Source of the DNA: Pseudomonadota bacterium
GTDB lineage: Bacteria > Pseudomonadota > Gammaproteobacteria > Burkholderiales > SG8-39
Length of the DNA stretch: 6,897 nucleotides
Direction: 5' to 3'
NCBI GenBank assembly: GCA_021848555.1
Contig: JAJZUN010000144.1
Coordinates: 1 to 6,897, forward strand
Shown here: positions 1 through 6,700 of the stretch, piece by piece
Numbering within the stretch: position 1 is the first letter of the stretch
Layout of the letters: the number at the start of each line of letters is the position of its first letter
Notes under the pieces: generated by a model
Databases searched by the model: none
Seen by the model: the letters and a program-made list of their open reading frames with translations, nothing else
What the model was told of the DNA's origin: nothing
Position numbers and translations under genes: made by a program

Positions 1-1
1 G

Positions 2-709
2 AGCGGCGACGCGGGTGCGCGCGCGCGCCGCGACCGGGCTCAGGAGAGCTACCGCCAGGCGCAACGCGCGATGCAGGCCGGGAATCTGGCCGAGGCGTCG
101 CAACTGCTGGCCGAGGCGAGCGCCCTCATGCTGGAAGGGGCGCGGCTCGCCGCCCCGGCCGAGGTAAACGGCGCGAAACAGCGCCGCGACTTCGACGCGC
201 GCCTCGCGAGCGTAAAGGCGCTGCTGGCGGCGGACCTGCGCATAGGCGTGGAGAAGCACGCCACGCCCGAGGCCGAAGCGGCGAGCCACGCCGTCGAGTC
301 CCTGCTGACCGAGGCGACGCAGCTTGCGGCCGCGGGCAAGCTCGCCGAGGCACGCGCGCTGCTCGACCGCGCCTATCTGGTGGCCAAGGCCGCGGTCAGC
401 TCGATGCGCAGAGGCGAAACCCTGGAGCGCTCGGTGCATTTCGCCAGCAAGCGCGAAGAGTACGAATACGAAATCGAGCGCAACAACACGCACCGCGCAC
501 TGGTCCAATCCTTGCTGGCGGACGAACGCGGCGCGCAAAAAGCCCAGGGCGCGGTGCAGGAATCGGTCCAGACCGCGGCGCGGCTGCGCAGCGAAGCCGA
601 GAGCAAGTCCGCCGCGGGCGAGTATGAAGGCGCAATCGGGCAATTGGAGCAGTCGACGCGCGAACTATTGCGCGCCATCCGCGGCCTCGGTATTTTTGTT
701 CCAGGGTAA
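2..709 (+). CDS. Helical TPR-like repeat protein, 5'-truncated
   Basis: The reading frame is open from the left edge to the TAA at 707-709, giving 235 visible residues. An ATG at nt 71 exists, but codons for SGDAGARARRDRAQESYRQA precede it and continue the same helical pattern, so the true start is probably outside the window. The protein is rich in Ala, Glu, Leu and Arg, lacks cysteine, and shows no membrane segment. Three similar segments (about residues 17-51, 104-136 and 197-230) follow the scheme A-x-x-L-x-AGxLAEAxxLLxxA, the helix-turn-helix pattern of TPR-type repeats. Between the second and third lies a distinctive charged stretch, RGETLERSVHFASKREEYEY (about residues 137-156), followed by EIERNNTHRALVQSLL. 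I do not recognise a named family. It stops 8 nt before the first triheme cytochrome, suggesting co-transcription and an accessory or scaffold role in the same system; that role is inferred from context only. Secretion cannot be judged without the N-terminus. Confidence 0.8.
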   Translation, partial: SGDAGARARRDRAQESYRQAQRAMQAGNLAEASQLLAEASALMLEGARLAAPAEVNGAKQRRDFDARLASVKALLAADLRIGVEKHATPEAEAASHAVESLLTEATQLAAAGKLAEARALLDRAYLVAKAAVSSMRRGETLERSVHFASKREEYEYEIERNNTHRALVQSLLADERGAQKAQGAVQESVQTAARLRSEAESKSAAGEYEGAIGQLEQSTRELLRAIRGLGIFVPG

Positions 710-717
710 CCCAATAG

Positions 718-1338
718 ATGAGCGACTTGCGGCAGGTGGAACAGCTACGCGGACCCCGGCAAGGCAGGCGCGGGCTCGGCGCGCTGCTGCTCTGCTGCGC
801 TGCGGCGAGCGCCTTGGCCCAGGACACCCGCAGTTGGCTGCCGCTGGCGCAGGATGGCATCCACGATCCCAAGAGCCCGGCGATCAAACTGCTGCAGGAG
901 CCGGGCGAGGCGCTATCCAAACTGCCGGCCAGCAGTGCCGGCGACAAAGTCTTCTGGAAGGACGCGATCCAGCAGGGTTTGGTCAGACCGCGCAGCAATA
1001 TCTACCCTGAAACCAAGTTCAATCTGCGCGACACCGACATTTTCCTCGATCTGAACGGCAGTCAGTTGCCGGTGCGCTTCCCGCACAAGGACCACACCCT
1101 GTGGCTGGATTGCGCGAACTGCCACGACAAGCTGTTCAAAAAACAAGCCGGTGCCAACAAGTATTCCATGCTGGCGATCCTCGAAGGCGAGCAATGCGGG
1201 GTCTGCCACGGCGCGGTGGCGTTCCCGCTGACCGAATGCAAGCGCTGCCACAACACCCCGCGCGGCGAGGCGCGCCGGCGCACGCGCAGCGCGCCCGACG
1301 CGCCCAGCCTGCTCTCCATGCAGGCATACCCCCGGTAA
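718..1338 (+). CDS. Secreted triheme c-type cytochrome (c7-type triheme domain), paralogue 1
   Basis: This 206-residue protein is predicted to be a periplasmic electron carrier. A basic n-region (RGPRQGRRG) leads into a hydrophobic core ([15 protein letters not shown]) with a likely signal peptidase cleavage after ALA at residue 34. A segment of about 85 residues follows without haem motifs. The C-terminal domain begins at FPHKDH (residues 121-126) and has three haem motifs: CANCH (132-136), CGVCH (160-164) and CKRCH (174-178). The FPHxxH element just ahead of the first motif is typical of c7/triheme cytochromes, where these histidines are distal haem ligands. Only three histidines lie outside the CXXCH motifs (49, 123, 126), just enough for three bis-His haems. 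The ATG at 718 has AGGG at 703-706 upstream; no better start is visible. The tail after the last motif is basic (GEARRRTR). It lies 8 nt after the helical gene and 6 nt before a shorter paralogue. Confidence 0.9.
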   Translation: MSDLRQVEQLRGPRQGRRGLGALLLCCAAASALAQDTRSWLPLAQDGIHDPKSPAIKLLQEPGEALSKLPASSAGDKVFWKDAIQQGLVRPRSNIYPETKFNLRDTDIFLDLNGSQLPVRFPHKDHTLWLDCANCHDKLFKKQAGANKYSMLAILEGEQCGVCHGAVAFPLTECKRCHNTPRGEARRRTRSAPDAPSLLSMQAYPR

Positions 1339-1344
1339 TTCGCC

Positions 1345-1743
1345 ATGCCACGACGCCTATCGAACGCCTCGAAGACGCTGGTGCTGCTGCTCGCCTTGTG
1401 CGCCGTGTTTTTCCTGGTCGCGCCAGCGCAGGCCGAATACGGCGACGTGGTCCTGAACAAGCGCGCGGAAAAAAACGGCCAGGCCCCGGTGGTGTTTCCC
1501 CACTGGTTTCACCGCATCCGCTTTCAGTGCAAGGTGTGCCATTCGGAACTGGGATTCGTGCTGCGCGCGACCGAAAACGACGTGCTCATGGCCGATATCA
1601 TCAAAGGCAAGTCCTGCGGCATGTGCCACGATGGCAAAGTGGCCTGGGGTCCGGACCGCTGCGAGTTGTGCCATTCTGGCAAGCCGGGCCTGAAAAGCGG
1701 CATATTCGGCGGCAACGCCACCGGCGGCCCCGGAAAATGGTAG
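1345..1743 (+). CDS. Secreted triheme c-type cytochrome (c7-type triheme domain), paralogue 2
   Basis: This 132-residue protein has an N-terminal signal peptide (basic [10 protein letters not shown], then a hydrophobic stretch, cleavage likely after AQA at residue 30), leaving a mature protein of about 102 residues. Haem motifs are CKVCH (62-66), CGMCH (91-95) and CELCH (106-110), preceded by FPHWFH (51-56). Motif spacing (29 and 15 residues) nearly matches the preceding gene (28 and 14), and a methionine sits nine residues before the second motif in both, so the two are likely tandem paralogues. The only histidines outside the CXXCH motifs are His53 and His56, one short of three bis-His haems. 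One haem may use Met82 or another residue, a ligand from a partner, or be five-coordinate. The C-terminus is Gly-rich ([14 protein letters not shown]). The expected role is shuttling electrons in the periplasm. The start codon follows the upstream stop by 6 nt with no strong Shine-Dalgarno, suggesting translational coupling. Confidence 0.9.
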   Translation: MPRRLSNASKTLVLLLALCAVFFLVAPAQAEYGDVVLNKRAEKNGQAPVVFPHWFHRIRFQCKVCHSELGFVLRATENDVLMADIIKGKSCGMCHDGKVAWGPDRCELCHSGKPGLKSGIFGGNATGGPGKW

Positions 1744-1746
1744 GAG
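1742..1746 (+). promoter_or_regulatory. Ribosome binding site deciding the start at 1755
   Basis: AGGAG lies 8 nt before the ATG at 1755 and overlaps the stop region of the second triheme gene (TAG at 1741-1743). A second in-frame ATG at 1785 would give a shorter, cleaner signal-peptide n-region (MIKRARSG) but has no comparable Shine-Dalgarno sequence, so 1755 is preferred. Confidence 0.7.
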
Positions 1747-1754
1747 CACCGGAC

Positions 1755-2984
1755 ATGACGATACCCCCCGAATGCGGCAGATGCATGATTAAGCGCGCCC
1801 GCAGCGGCAGCCTGGTTGCAATCCTCACGGCAGCGCTGTGGCTGAGTCCGGCCATTGCCGCCGGGCCGGCGCCTGGGTTCCCGAATCAGCCTGGATATCC
1901 GACCCCGCCCGGCTTCCCGACTCAGCCGGGGTTCCCGAATCAGCCCGGATATCCAACTCCACCCGGGTTCCCGGCGCAACCGGGTTTTCCGAATCTGCCC
2001 GGATTTCCGGCCCAGCCTGGATTCCCATCCGCGCCCGCAATAGATCCTGCCACAATTCCGCCTGCATTCGCGCCGAAGCCTGCGGCGGCGCCTGCACCGT
2101 CCGCCGTGATCACCCGCTCTGCGCAGCTCATGACGCCGGTGCTGTCGCTCACTGGCGCACAGGTTGCAGCAGGCGTCGACCGCACCGGCATGCCCGCGGT
2201 GTTGGCGCCGATGCAAGGATATCAGCGCTTCATCCGCCCCGCCGCGGTGGCGGCGCAAGGACAAGACACCTATATTGCCGATGTGGGATCGGGCGCGATA
2301 TTCCGTTTCGATTCCACCCTGCAGATGATGGCGGTGCTGCCGGGGATACGGGCGGTGGTCGGCACGCGGCTGTTCGTTGCGGGCGATCGCTCCCTCTACG
2401 TGCTGGACCCGCCCGGACGGCGCGTGCTGCACTATGCCCACAACGGCCAGAGGCTGGGCGTTTTTGGCGATGCAATAAACCTGGGACGCCCGGTCGGCAT
2501 CGCGTTCGACGAGGCGCGGGGCAGGATTCTGGTCGCCGACGGCATGTTCAACCAACTGGTCGCGTTTCATTCCATGGGCAGGCTACCCTTCGTAATTCCG
2601 CTGAAGGCCGCCGAAGGCGACCGGGTGATGGGCATAGCGGGCATGGCCATGGACGCGGCATGGATTTATCTGTCCGACCCGGTCTGCCGCTGCGTCGTGC
2701 GCGTTTCTCCGGAAGGCGTGGTGCAGGGGCGCTTCGGGGAAGACGATCTCGCGCTTCCCGGACCGATTGCGGCAGACCGCAGCGGGCGTGTATACGTAGT
2801 GGACGCCTTCGATGGCAGCCTGAAGGTGTTTTTCCAGGATGAAATGATTTACAATCTGCGGCCCACCGAACTCGGCCTGCAGCAGATCAACGACGTTTGG
2901 GTCGGCGAAGGCTTTATCACCCTTTCTGACGGAGCCGCCGCGCGTGTCGATGTCCTGCGCCTATTGCCCCCAGCCGCACGCTAA
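1755..2984 (+). CDS. Secreted NHL/six-bladed beta-propeller protein with PGFP hexapeptide repeats
   Basis: This 409-residue protein is predicted to be exported: basic KRARSG (residues 13-18), hydrophobic core [10 protein letters not shown], and cleavage near SPAIA-AG (about residue 35). Residues 40-93 are nine consecutive PG(F/Y)Pxx hexapeptides, followed by a Pro/Ala-rich linker to about residue 117. From about residue 155 to the end the sequence has repeated beta-propeller strand patterns of the NHL/SMP-30 kind, such as [39 protein letters not shown] and [20 protein letters not shown], each with the central hydrophobic-hydrophobic-Asp core. There is no CXXCH motif; a CRC pair sits at 311-313. 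Propellers of this kind generally act as binding scaffolds, and the position between cytochrome genes suggests organising or docking cytochromes, which is inference. The CDS could extend upstream in frame, but that would overlap both triheme genes. The Pro/Gly repeats may serve as an extended spacer or a surface or cell-wall contact region. Confidence 0.85.
   Translation: MTIPPECGRCMIKRARSGSLVAILTAALWLSPAIAAGPAPGFPNQPGYPTPPGFPTQPGFPNQPGYPTPPGFPAQPGFPNLPGFPAQPGFPSAPAIDPATIPPAFAPKPAAAPAPSAVITRSAQLMTPVLSLTGAQVAAGVDRTGMPAVLAPMQGYQRFIRPAAVAAQGQDTYIADVGSGAIFRFDSTLQMMAVLPGIRAVVGTRLFVAGDRSLYVLDPPGRRVLHYAHNGQRLGVFGDAINLGRPVGIAFDEARGRILVADGMFNQLVAFHSMGRLPFVIPLKAAEGDRVMGIAGMAMDAAWIYLSDPVCRCVVRVSPEGVVQGRFGEDDLALPGPIAADRSGRVYVVDAFDGSLKVFFQDEMIYNLRPTELGLQQINDVWVGEGFITLSDGAAARVDVLRLLPPAAR
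1872..2033 (+). repeat. Nine tandem 18-bp units encoding PG(F/Y)Pxx
   Basis: Nine in-frame 18-bp units encode [48 protein letters not shown] and PGFPSA. There is a higher-order 54-bp period: units 1-3 (1872-1925) and units 4-6 (1926-1979) match at 45 of 54 positions by hand comparison, while units 7-9 are more diverged. The mismatches between the first two blocks are largely at third codon positions, suggesting duplication followed by selection for the peptide. Confidence 0.92.
2931..2934 (+). promoter_or_regulatory. Ribosome binding site favouring the GTG start at 2944
   Basis: GGAG lies 9 nt before the GTG at 2944, inside the end of the upstream propeller gene. The alternative ATG at 2950 would be 15 nt away, which is too far for usual spacing. 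The two starts differ by only two residues (MS). Confidence 0.5.
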
Positions 2985-4083
2985 GTCCGCCGCGGGCCAT
3001 ACGCGGCGGACGATAACGCTGGCCTTGGGCTTGGCGCTGGCCGCACTGCTGGCCGGCTGCGCCACGCCCGCCCCCAAAATCTTGCGCCTGCATGCCGTGG
3101 ACAGCGCGGAGGAAAAGAAACTGTTTTTCCCGCCGCTGCCGGAAGTGCCGCGTTATCTCTATGCGGGGCAGCTCCTGGGTGAGGTGAATTTCCAGGCGCG
3201 GAAAGAAGAGAGCAACAGCGCGCGGGACTTCTTTCGCTGGCTGGTCGGGCTCGGCGGCGAAGAGCGCCAGATAGAGCTGCAGCGTCCGCTGACGGGCGTG
3301 GTGGACGAGGCGGGACGCATCTACGTCACCGATATGGGACGCGCCGCGGTGTACGTATTCGACCCCGTGGCGGGCGAGCTGAATGTCTGGGACAAGGCTG
3401 TGGGTCTGATGAATTTTTCTGCCCCGGCCGGCATAGCGCTCGGACCGGAGGGCGACATCCTGGTGGCGGATGCCCAGTTGGGACTGGTGGCGCGGCTGAA
3501 TCGCAAGGGCGAGACCCGCGGCGCCATCGGCAAGGGGCTGCTCAAGCGCCCAACCGGGCTCGCCTACGATCCGCAGGGCCGGCGCATTTACGTTTCCGAC
3601 ACCACCGCGCACGACATCAAGATTTTCGACGACCAGGGAAAACTGCTGAAAACCGTCGGCCGCCGCGGCGAAGCGCCGGGCGAATTCAATTTCCCCACGC
3701 ATCTGGCCTTCGCCAACGGCGAACTGTACGTCACCGACACCATGAATTCGCGCATCCAGGTGCTGGACGCGGCCGGCGAAACCGTGAAACTTCGTTTCGG
3801 TTCGCGCGGTCTATATCTTGGCAACCTGGTGCGCCCCAAAGGCGTGGCGGTGGACGGCGAAGGCAACATCTACGTCGTCGAGTCCTACCACGATCACCTG
3901 CTGGTGTTCGACCGTGGCGGCCAATTGCTGCTCGCGCTGGGTGGAAGCGGGGGGGAAATCGGGCAATTCTACCTGCCCGCGGGCGTGTGGGTGGACCGGG
4001 GCAACCGGGTATTCGTAGCGGACATGTTCAACGCAAGAGTGATGGTGTTCCAGTTTCTGGGCGGGAGCGGCGATGACAAATAA
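2944..4083 (+). CDS. NHL-repeat six-bladed beta-propeller lipoprotein
   Basis: This 379-residue protein is predicted to be membrane-anchored through lipid. Its signal peptide has a basic n-region (HTRR), a hydrophobic core ([10 protein letters not shown]) and the lipobox LAGC (36-39), with Cys39 the lipidated residue; the residues after it (ATPAP) carry no Asp at +2, so outer-membrane sorting is plausible. Six NHL-type blades can be read at about 115-146, 160-190, 202-234, 250-279, 297-327 and 344-370, with the recurring pattern P-x-G-(I/V)-A-x-(D/G)-x-x-G-x-(I/L)-Y-V-x-D and a strand ending in hydrophobic-F/L-D. The first and last blades sit next to each other, as expected for a closed six-bladed ring. 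There are no haem motifs. The gene overlaps the preceding propeller gene by 41 nt and the following 11-haem gene by 11 nt, implying tight translational coupling. A role as an outer-membrane docking or assembly factor for the cytochromes is inferred from context. The GTG start could instead be ATG at 2950. Confidence 0.9.
   Translation: MSMSCAYCPQPHAKSAAGHTRRTITLALGLALAALLAGCATPAPKILRLHAVDSAEEKKLFFPPLPEVPRYLYAGQLLGEVNFQARKEESNSARDFFRWLVGLGGEERQIELQRPLTGVVDEAGRIYVTDMGRAAVYVFDPVAGELNVWDKAVGLMNFSAPAGIALGPEGDILVADAQLGLVARLNRKGETRGAIGKGLLKRPTGLAYDPQGRRIYVSDTTAHDIKIFDDQGKLLKTVGRRGEAPGEFNFPTHLAFANGELYVTDTMNSRIQVLDAAGETVKLRFGSRGLYLGNLVRPKGVAVDGEGNIYVVESYHDHLLVFDRGGQLLLALGGSGGEIGQFYLPAGVWVDRGNRVFVADMFNARVMVFQFLGGSGDDK
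4063..4067 (+). promoter_or_regulatory. Ribosome binding site for the 11-haem cytochrome gene
   Basis: GGGAG lies 5 nt before the ATG at 4073, within the last codons of the lipoprotein gene. This supports the start that overlaps the upstream stop codon by 11 nt. Confidence 0.5.
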
Positions 4084-6649
4084 GAAGAACGGAACGGTCG
4101 GGATGTTTATGGTTGCGGCCATGCTGGCGCTGTTCGCCACCTCAGCCGGTGCCGTGAGGAAATCCGACGTGCTCAACAGCAAGCACAATCTTTCCGCGAC
4201 GGCGGGCACGGCTGCCTACGCGCCCGCGCGTACCGTGACGGCCGTGTCCGAAACCCAGATCTGCGTCTTCTGCCACACCCCGCATGGCGCCACCAAGGCC
4301 GACCTGGGCGGCGGCGCCATCATCGGGCAACTGTGGAATCGCAGGGTGCCTGCCACCACCAGCTATACGGGATATACCTCCTCCTCGCTCGATGCCGCCA
4401 CCATCCAGACCGGATTCAACGGCCAGCCGGGCGGCAGTTCCAAGCTGTGCCTGTCCTGCCACGACGGCACGCTGGCGCTCAACACCGTCAACGTGCTCAA
4501 CGGCGCCACTGGATCTCCGGGAGTCGACATTTCGATGACGGGAGCCGTCACCACCCTGCCCGCAGGCACTTATGGCGCCACCAGCGGATTCACGCCGGTC
4601 GTCGGCGCCGACCTGCGCAACGACCATCCGATTTCGGTGGATTTCACCAGCACCCTCGCCGCGCGCGACGGCGAACTGCGGCCGGTGAACAACACGGCGC
4701 TGCAGAACTGGCAGTCGGGCGGCGTCGATATCATCGGCAAGCGCGGGCCCGGATACCGGCCGGTGCTGCCGCTGGAAGACACCGGCGCCGGCGGCACGGG
4801 ACAGGTGCAGTGCTCCGCCTGCCACGATCCGCACATCGTCGAGACCGATACCACCAAGGGCAACCAGAAATTCCTGCGCACCAACCGCTTCCAGGAAGCC
4901 GCGCCGACGGGAACCTACAGCCAGGCGAACGACATCATCTGCCTGGGCTGCCACGAAAAGAACAACGGCGCGGTTGGCACCTGGGCCTACTCGGTCCACG
5001 CCAATCCGCTGATCGCGACCCAGACCTATATCGCCGCCGCGGTCACGCCGCGCGGATTCCCGGCGAATCTCCCGGTGTGGAAAGCAGCCTGCCTGAACTG
5101 CCACGATTCGCACACGGTGCAAGGCGCGCGCCACCTGCTGCGCGAGGGCACCGACGGCGCGCTGGTGAGTGGCGCGAAACAGGGCGGCAACCCTGCGCTC
5201 GAGGAAACCTGCTATCAGTGCCACACCAGCGCGGCGACCAGCGTCATCACGCCCATGACCAATCTGGAGGACATCAAGACCGACTTCGCTTCCGTGCGGC
5301 GCATGCCGATCAAGTCGGCCGATCAGCCGGCGGCAAGCGAAATGCACGACATCGGCGGCAACTTCGCCGACGCGACCTTCGTCGATTGCACCACGACCAC
5401 GAACAAATGCGGCGCCGACGGTGTGGAACAGCGCAGCAAGCTGGGTGCCGCGGCGGCAACGAACCGCCATGCTGAGTGCAGCGACTGCCACAACCCGCAC
5501 CGCGTGGTCAAGTTCCAGAAGTTCTACGGCGCCGCCGGCGCGATCAACGGCACGCCGGATGCGTCGGCGACGCATACGCACACCGACACCGCCGGATACA
5601 CCCACGACAACATCGCCTCGGGCGCGCTGCGCGGCGCCTGGGGCGTGGAGCCGACCTACCCCAACGCCTCATTCCAGAATCTGCCTTCAGGTTACACCGT
5701 CAAGCGCGGCGATCCGGGTACTAACGCGAGCACCGCGGTGACGCAACCCTATGTCACGCGCGAATACCAGGTGTGCCTGAAGTGCCATTCGGACTATGGT
5801 TATTCCGACAACAACGCCTATCCCACCGGCACGCGGCCCAATCTGGGCAGCTTCACCGGCGGCACGCCGACCAACACCAACGGCCTCGCGCAGTACACCA
5901 ACCAGGCGAAGGAATTCCAGGCGCCGGCGGCGCACCAGAACTGCGAGAATCCGGCCTGCAGCCTCGGCACGGCCGCCGGAGCAAACGTCAACACCAACAA
6001 CCACCGTTCCTGGCATCCGGTGATGGCCGCGACCGGCCGCACCCAGGCCGCGCGCCGCGTCACCACCGCCGGCGCCTTCCTCAATCCCTGGAACACCGGG
6101 CAGGGCACGCAGACCATGTATTGCGACGACTGCCACGGCTCGGCCACGACGTCAACCACGTCCGTGATTCCCAACGCCGGCAATTCCTGGGGTCCGCATG
6201 GCTCGGCCAACGATTTCCTCATGAAAGGACGCTGGACCAACAGCACGGCTGTCACTTCCGCGGTGTCGTCCGAAATTTGCCTGAAGTGTCACAACGCCAA
6301 TATGTACAACTCTAGCGCCAACCAAAATACCCAAGACACCGGATTTTGGGCAGCAGGCAGGGGCGAGGGGCACGGCTTCCACTACGCCCAATTGGGCCGA
6401 ATGCGCTGCAACTGGTGTCACGTGGCGGTGCCGCACGGCTGGAAGAACAAGGCGCTGCTGGTGAACCTCAACGACGTCGGTCCCGAGGTCGGGCTGGCGG
6501 CCGGGACCAACGTAGGCAGGGGTCCCTACACCAAGGGGCCTTACTACATGAATGCCTATCTCAAGATCAATAGTTTCAAGCCGAGCGGGCAGTGGTCACC
6601 GCAAAAGAATATGGGCGACTGCGACCATGGGCACGGGAACCCGCCTTGA
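4073..6649 (+). CDS. Secreted 11-haem c-type cytochrome
   Basis: This 858-residue protein has a signal peptide ([10 protein letters not shown], then hydrophobic MFMVAAMLALFATSAGA, cleavage likely after residue 27). It has 11 CXXCH motifs, with first cysteines at 64 (CVFCH), 126 (CLSCH), 247 (CSACH), 290 (CLGCH), 340 (CLNCH), 380 (CYQCH), 469 (CSDCH), 568 (CLKCH), 684 (CDDCH), 736 (CLKCH) and 779 (CNWCH). Several have the CHxPH or CHxSH form of the doubled-CXXCH cytochromes. Twenty-two histidines lie outside the motifs, ample for bis-His ligation of all haems. Long haem-free stretches separate motifs 2-3 and 8-9. Two non-haem cysteine pairs (C439/C446, C624/C629) could form disulfides. The C-terminal region contains CNWCHVAVPHGWKNKALLVN, which resembles the end of other large multihaem cytochromes, and ends in DCDHGHGNPP, possibly a decayed twelfth site. 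The expected role is long-range electron transfer in the periplasm or at the cell surface; substrate and partner cannot be read from sequence. No lipobox or membrane helix is seen apart from the signal peptide. Confidence 0.93.
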   Translation: MTNKKNGTVGMFMVAAMLALFATSAGAVRKSDVLNSKHNLSATAGTAAYAPARTVTAVSETQICVFCHTPHGATKADLGGGAIIGQLWNRRVPATTSYTGYTSSSLDAATIQTGFNGQPGGSSKLCLSCHDGTLALNTVNVLNGATGSPGVDISMTGAVTTLPAGTYGATSGFTPVVGADLRNDHPISVDFTSTLAARDGELRPVNNTALQNWQSGGVDIIGKRGPGYRPVLPLEDTGAGGTGQVQCSACHDPHIVETDTTKGNQKFLRTNRFQEAAPTGTYSQANDIICLGCHEKNNGAVGTWAYSVHANPLIATQTYIAAAVTPRGFPANLPVWKAACLNCHDSHTVQGARHLLREGTDGALVSGAKQGGNPALEETCYQCHTSAATSVITPMTNLEDIKTDFASVRRMPIKSADQPAASEMHDIGGNFADATFVDCTTTTNKCGADGVEQRSKLGAAAATNRHAECSDCHNPHRVVKFQKFYGAAGAINGTPDASATHTHTDTAGYTHDNIASGALRGAWGVEPTYPNASFQNLPSGYTVKRGDPGTNASTAVTQPYVTREYQVCLKCHSDYGYSDNNAYPTGTRPNLGSFTGGTPTNTNGLAQYTNQAKEFQAPAAHQNCENPACSLGTAAGANVNTNNHRSWHPVMAATGRTQAARRVTTAGAFLNPWNTGQGTQTMYCDDCHGSATTSTTSVIPNAGNSWGPHGSANDFLMKGRWTNSTAVTSAVSSEICLKCHNANMYNSSANQNTQDTGFWAAGRGEGHGFHYAQLGRMRCNWCHVAVPHGWKNKALLVNLNDVGPEVGLAAGTNVGRGPYTKGPYYMNAYLKINSFKPSGQWSPQKNMGDCDHGHGNPP

Positions 6650-6700
6650 TCCGATGGTGAGCGCGTGGTCGCGCGGTCAACCTTGGAAAAATGGTGCGGC

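Noticed and set aside
718..822. GRRGLG in the first triheme signal peptide as a twin-arginine signal, or CC as a lipobox
   Set aside because: The arginines lack the S-RR-x-F-L-K context and LLLCC does not fit the lipobox consensus. An ordinary Sec signal cleaved after ALA is simpler, and c-type cytochromes are exported unfolded by Sec.
324..1010. + strand open frame bridging the helical gene and the first triheme gene
   Set aside because: It is Arg/Ala/Pro-rich shadow sequence crossing two well-supported genes in a different frame.
1101..1754. 5' extension of the first propeller CDS back to an ATG at 1101
   Set aside because: The extension would overlap both triheme cytochromes in another frame and place the signal peptide in mid-protein. 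The ATG at 1755 has AGGAG at good spacing and gives a proper N-terminal signal.
1524..2570. Open frame of 348 codons on the minus strand
   Set aside because: It is antisense to the second triheme cytochrome and the first propeller. It shows only Arg/His-rich low-complexity sequence and repeats that mirror the PGFP hexapeptides.
1838..2842. Open frame of 334 codons on the + strand in another frame of the propeller gene
   Set aside because: It is a high-GC shadow with Arg/Gly-rich sequence. The correct frame has NHL blades and a signal peptide.
2956..2979. CAYCPQPH at the lipoprotein N-terminus as a haem site
   Set aside because: The histidine does not directly follow the second cysteine, and the residues precede the signal peptide core, so they would not be in the exported mature protein.
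4142..5605. Long open frame of 487 codons on the minus strand
   Set aside because: It lies antisense to the 11-haem cytochrome, whose 11 CXXCH motifs and signal peptide prove the + strand frame. The composition (Arg/Gly/Ala/Val rich, no domain pattern) is typical of a high-GC antisense shadow.
6661..6674. Hairpin GCGCG-TGGT-CGCGC after the 11-haem gene as a terminator
   Set aside because: The stem has only five base pairs and no T-run follows, so it does not qualify as an intrinsic terminator. It may be chance in high-GC DNA.
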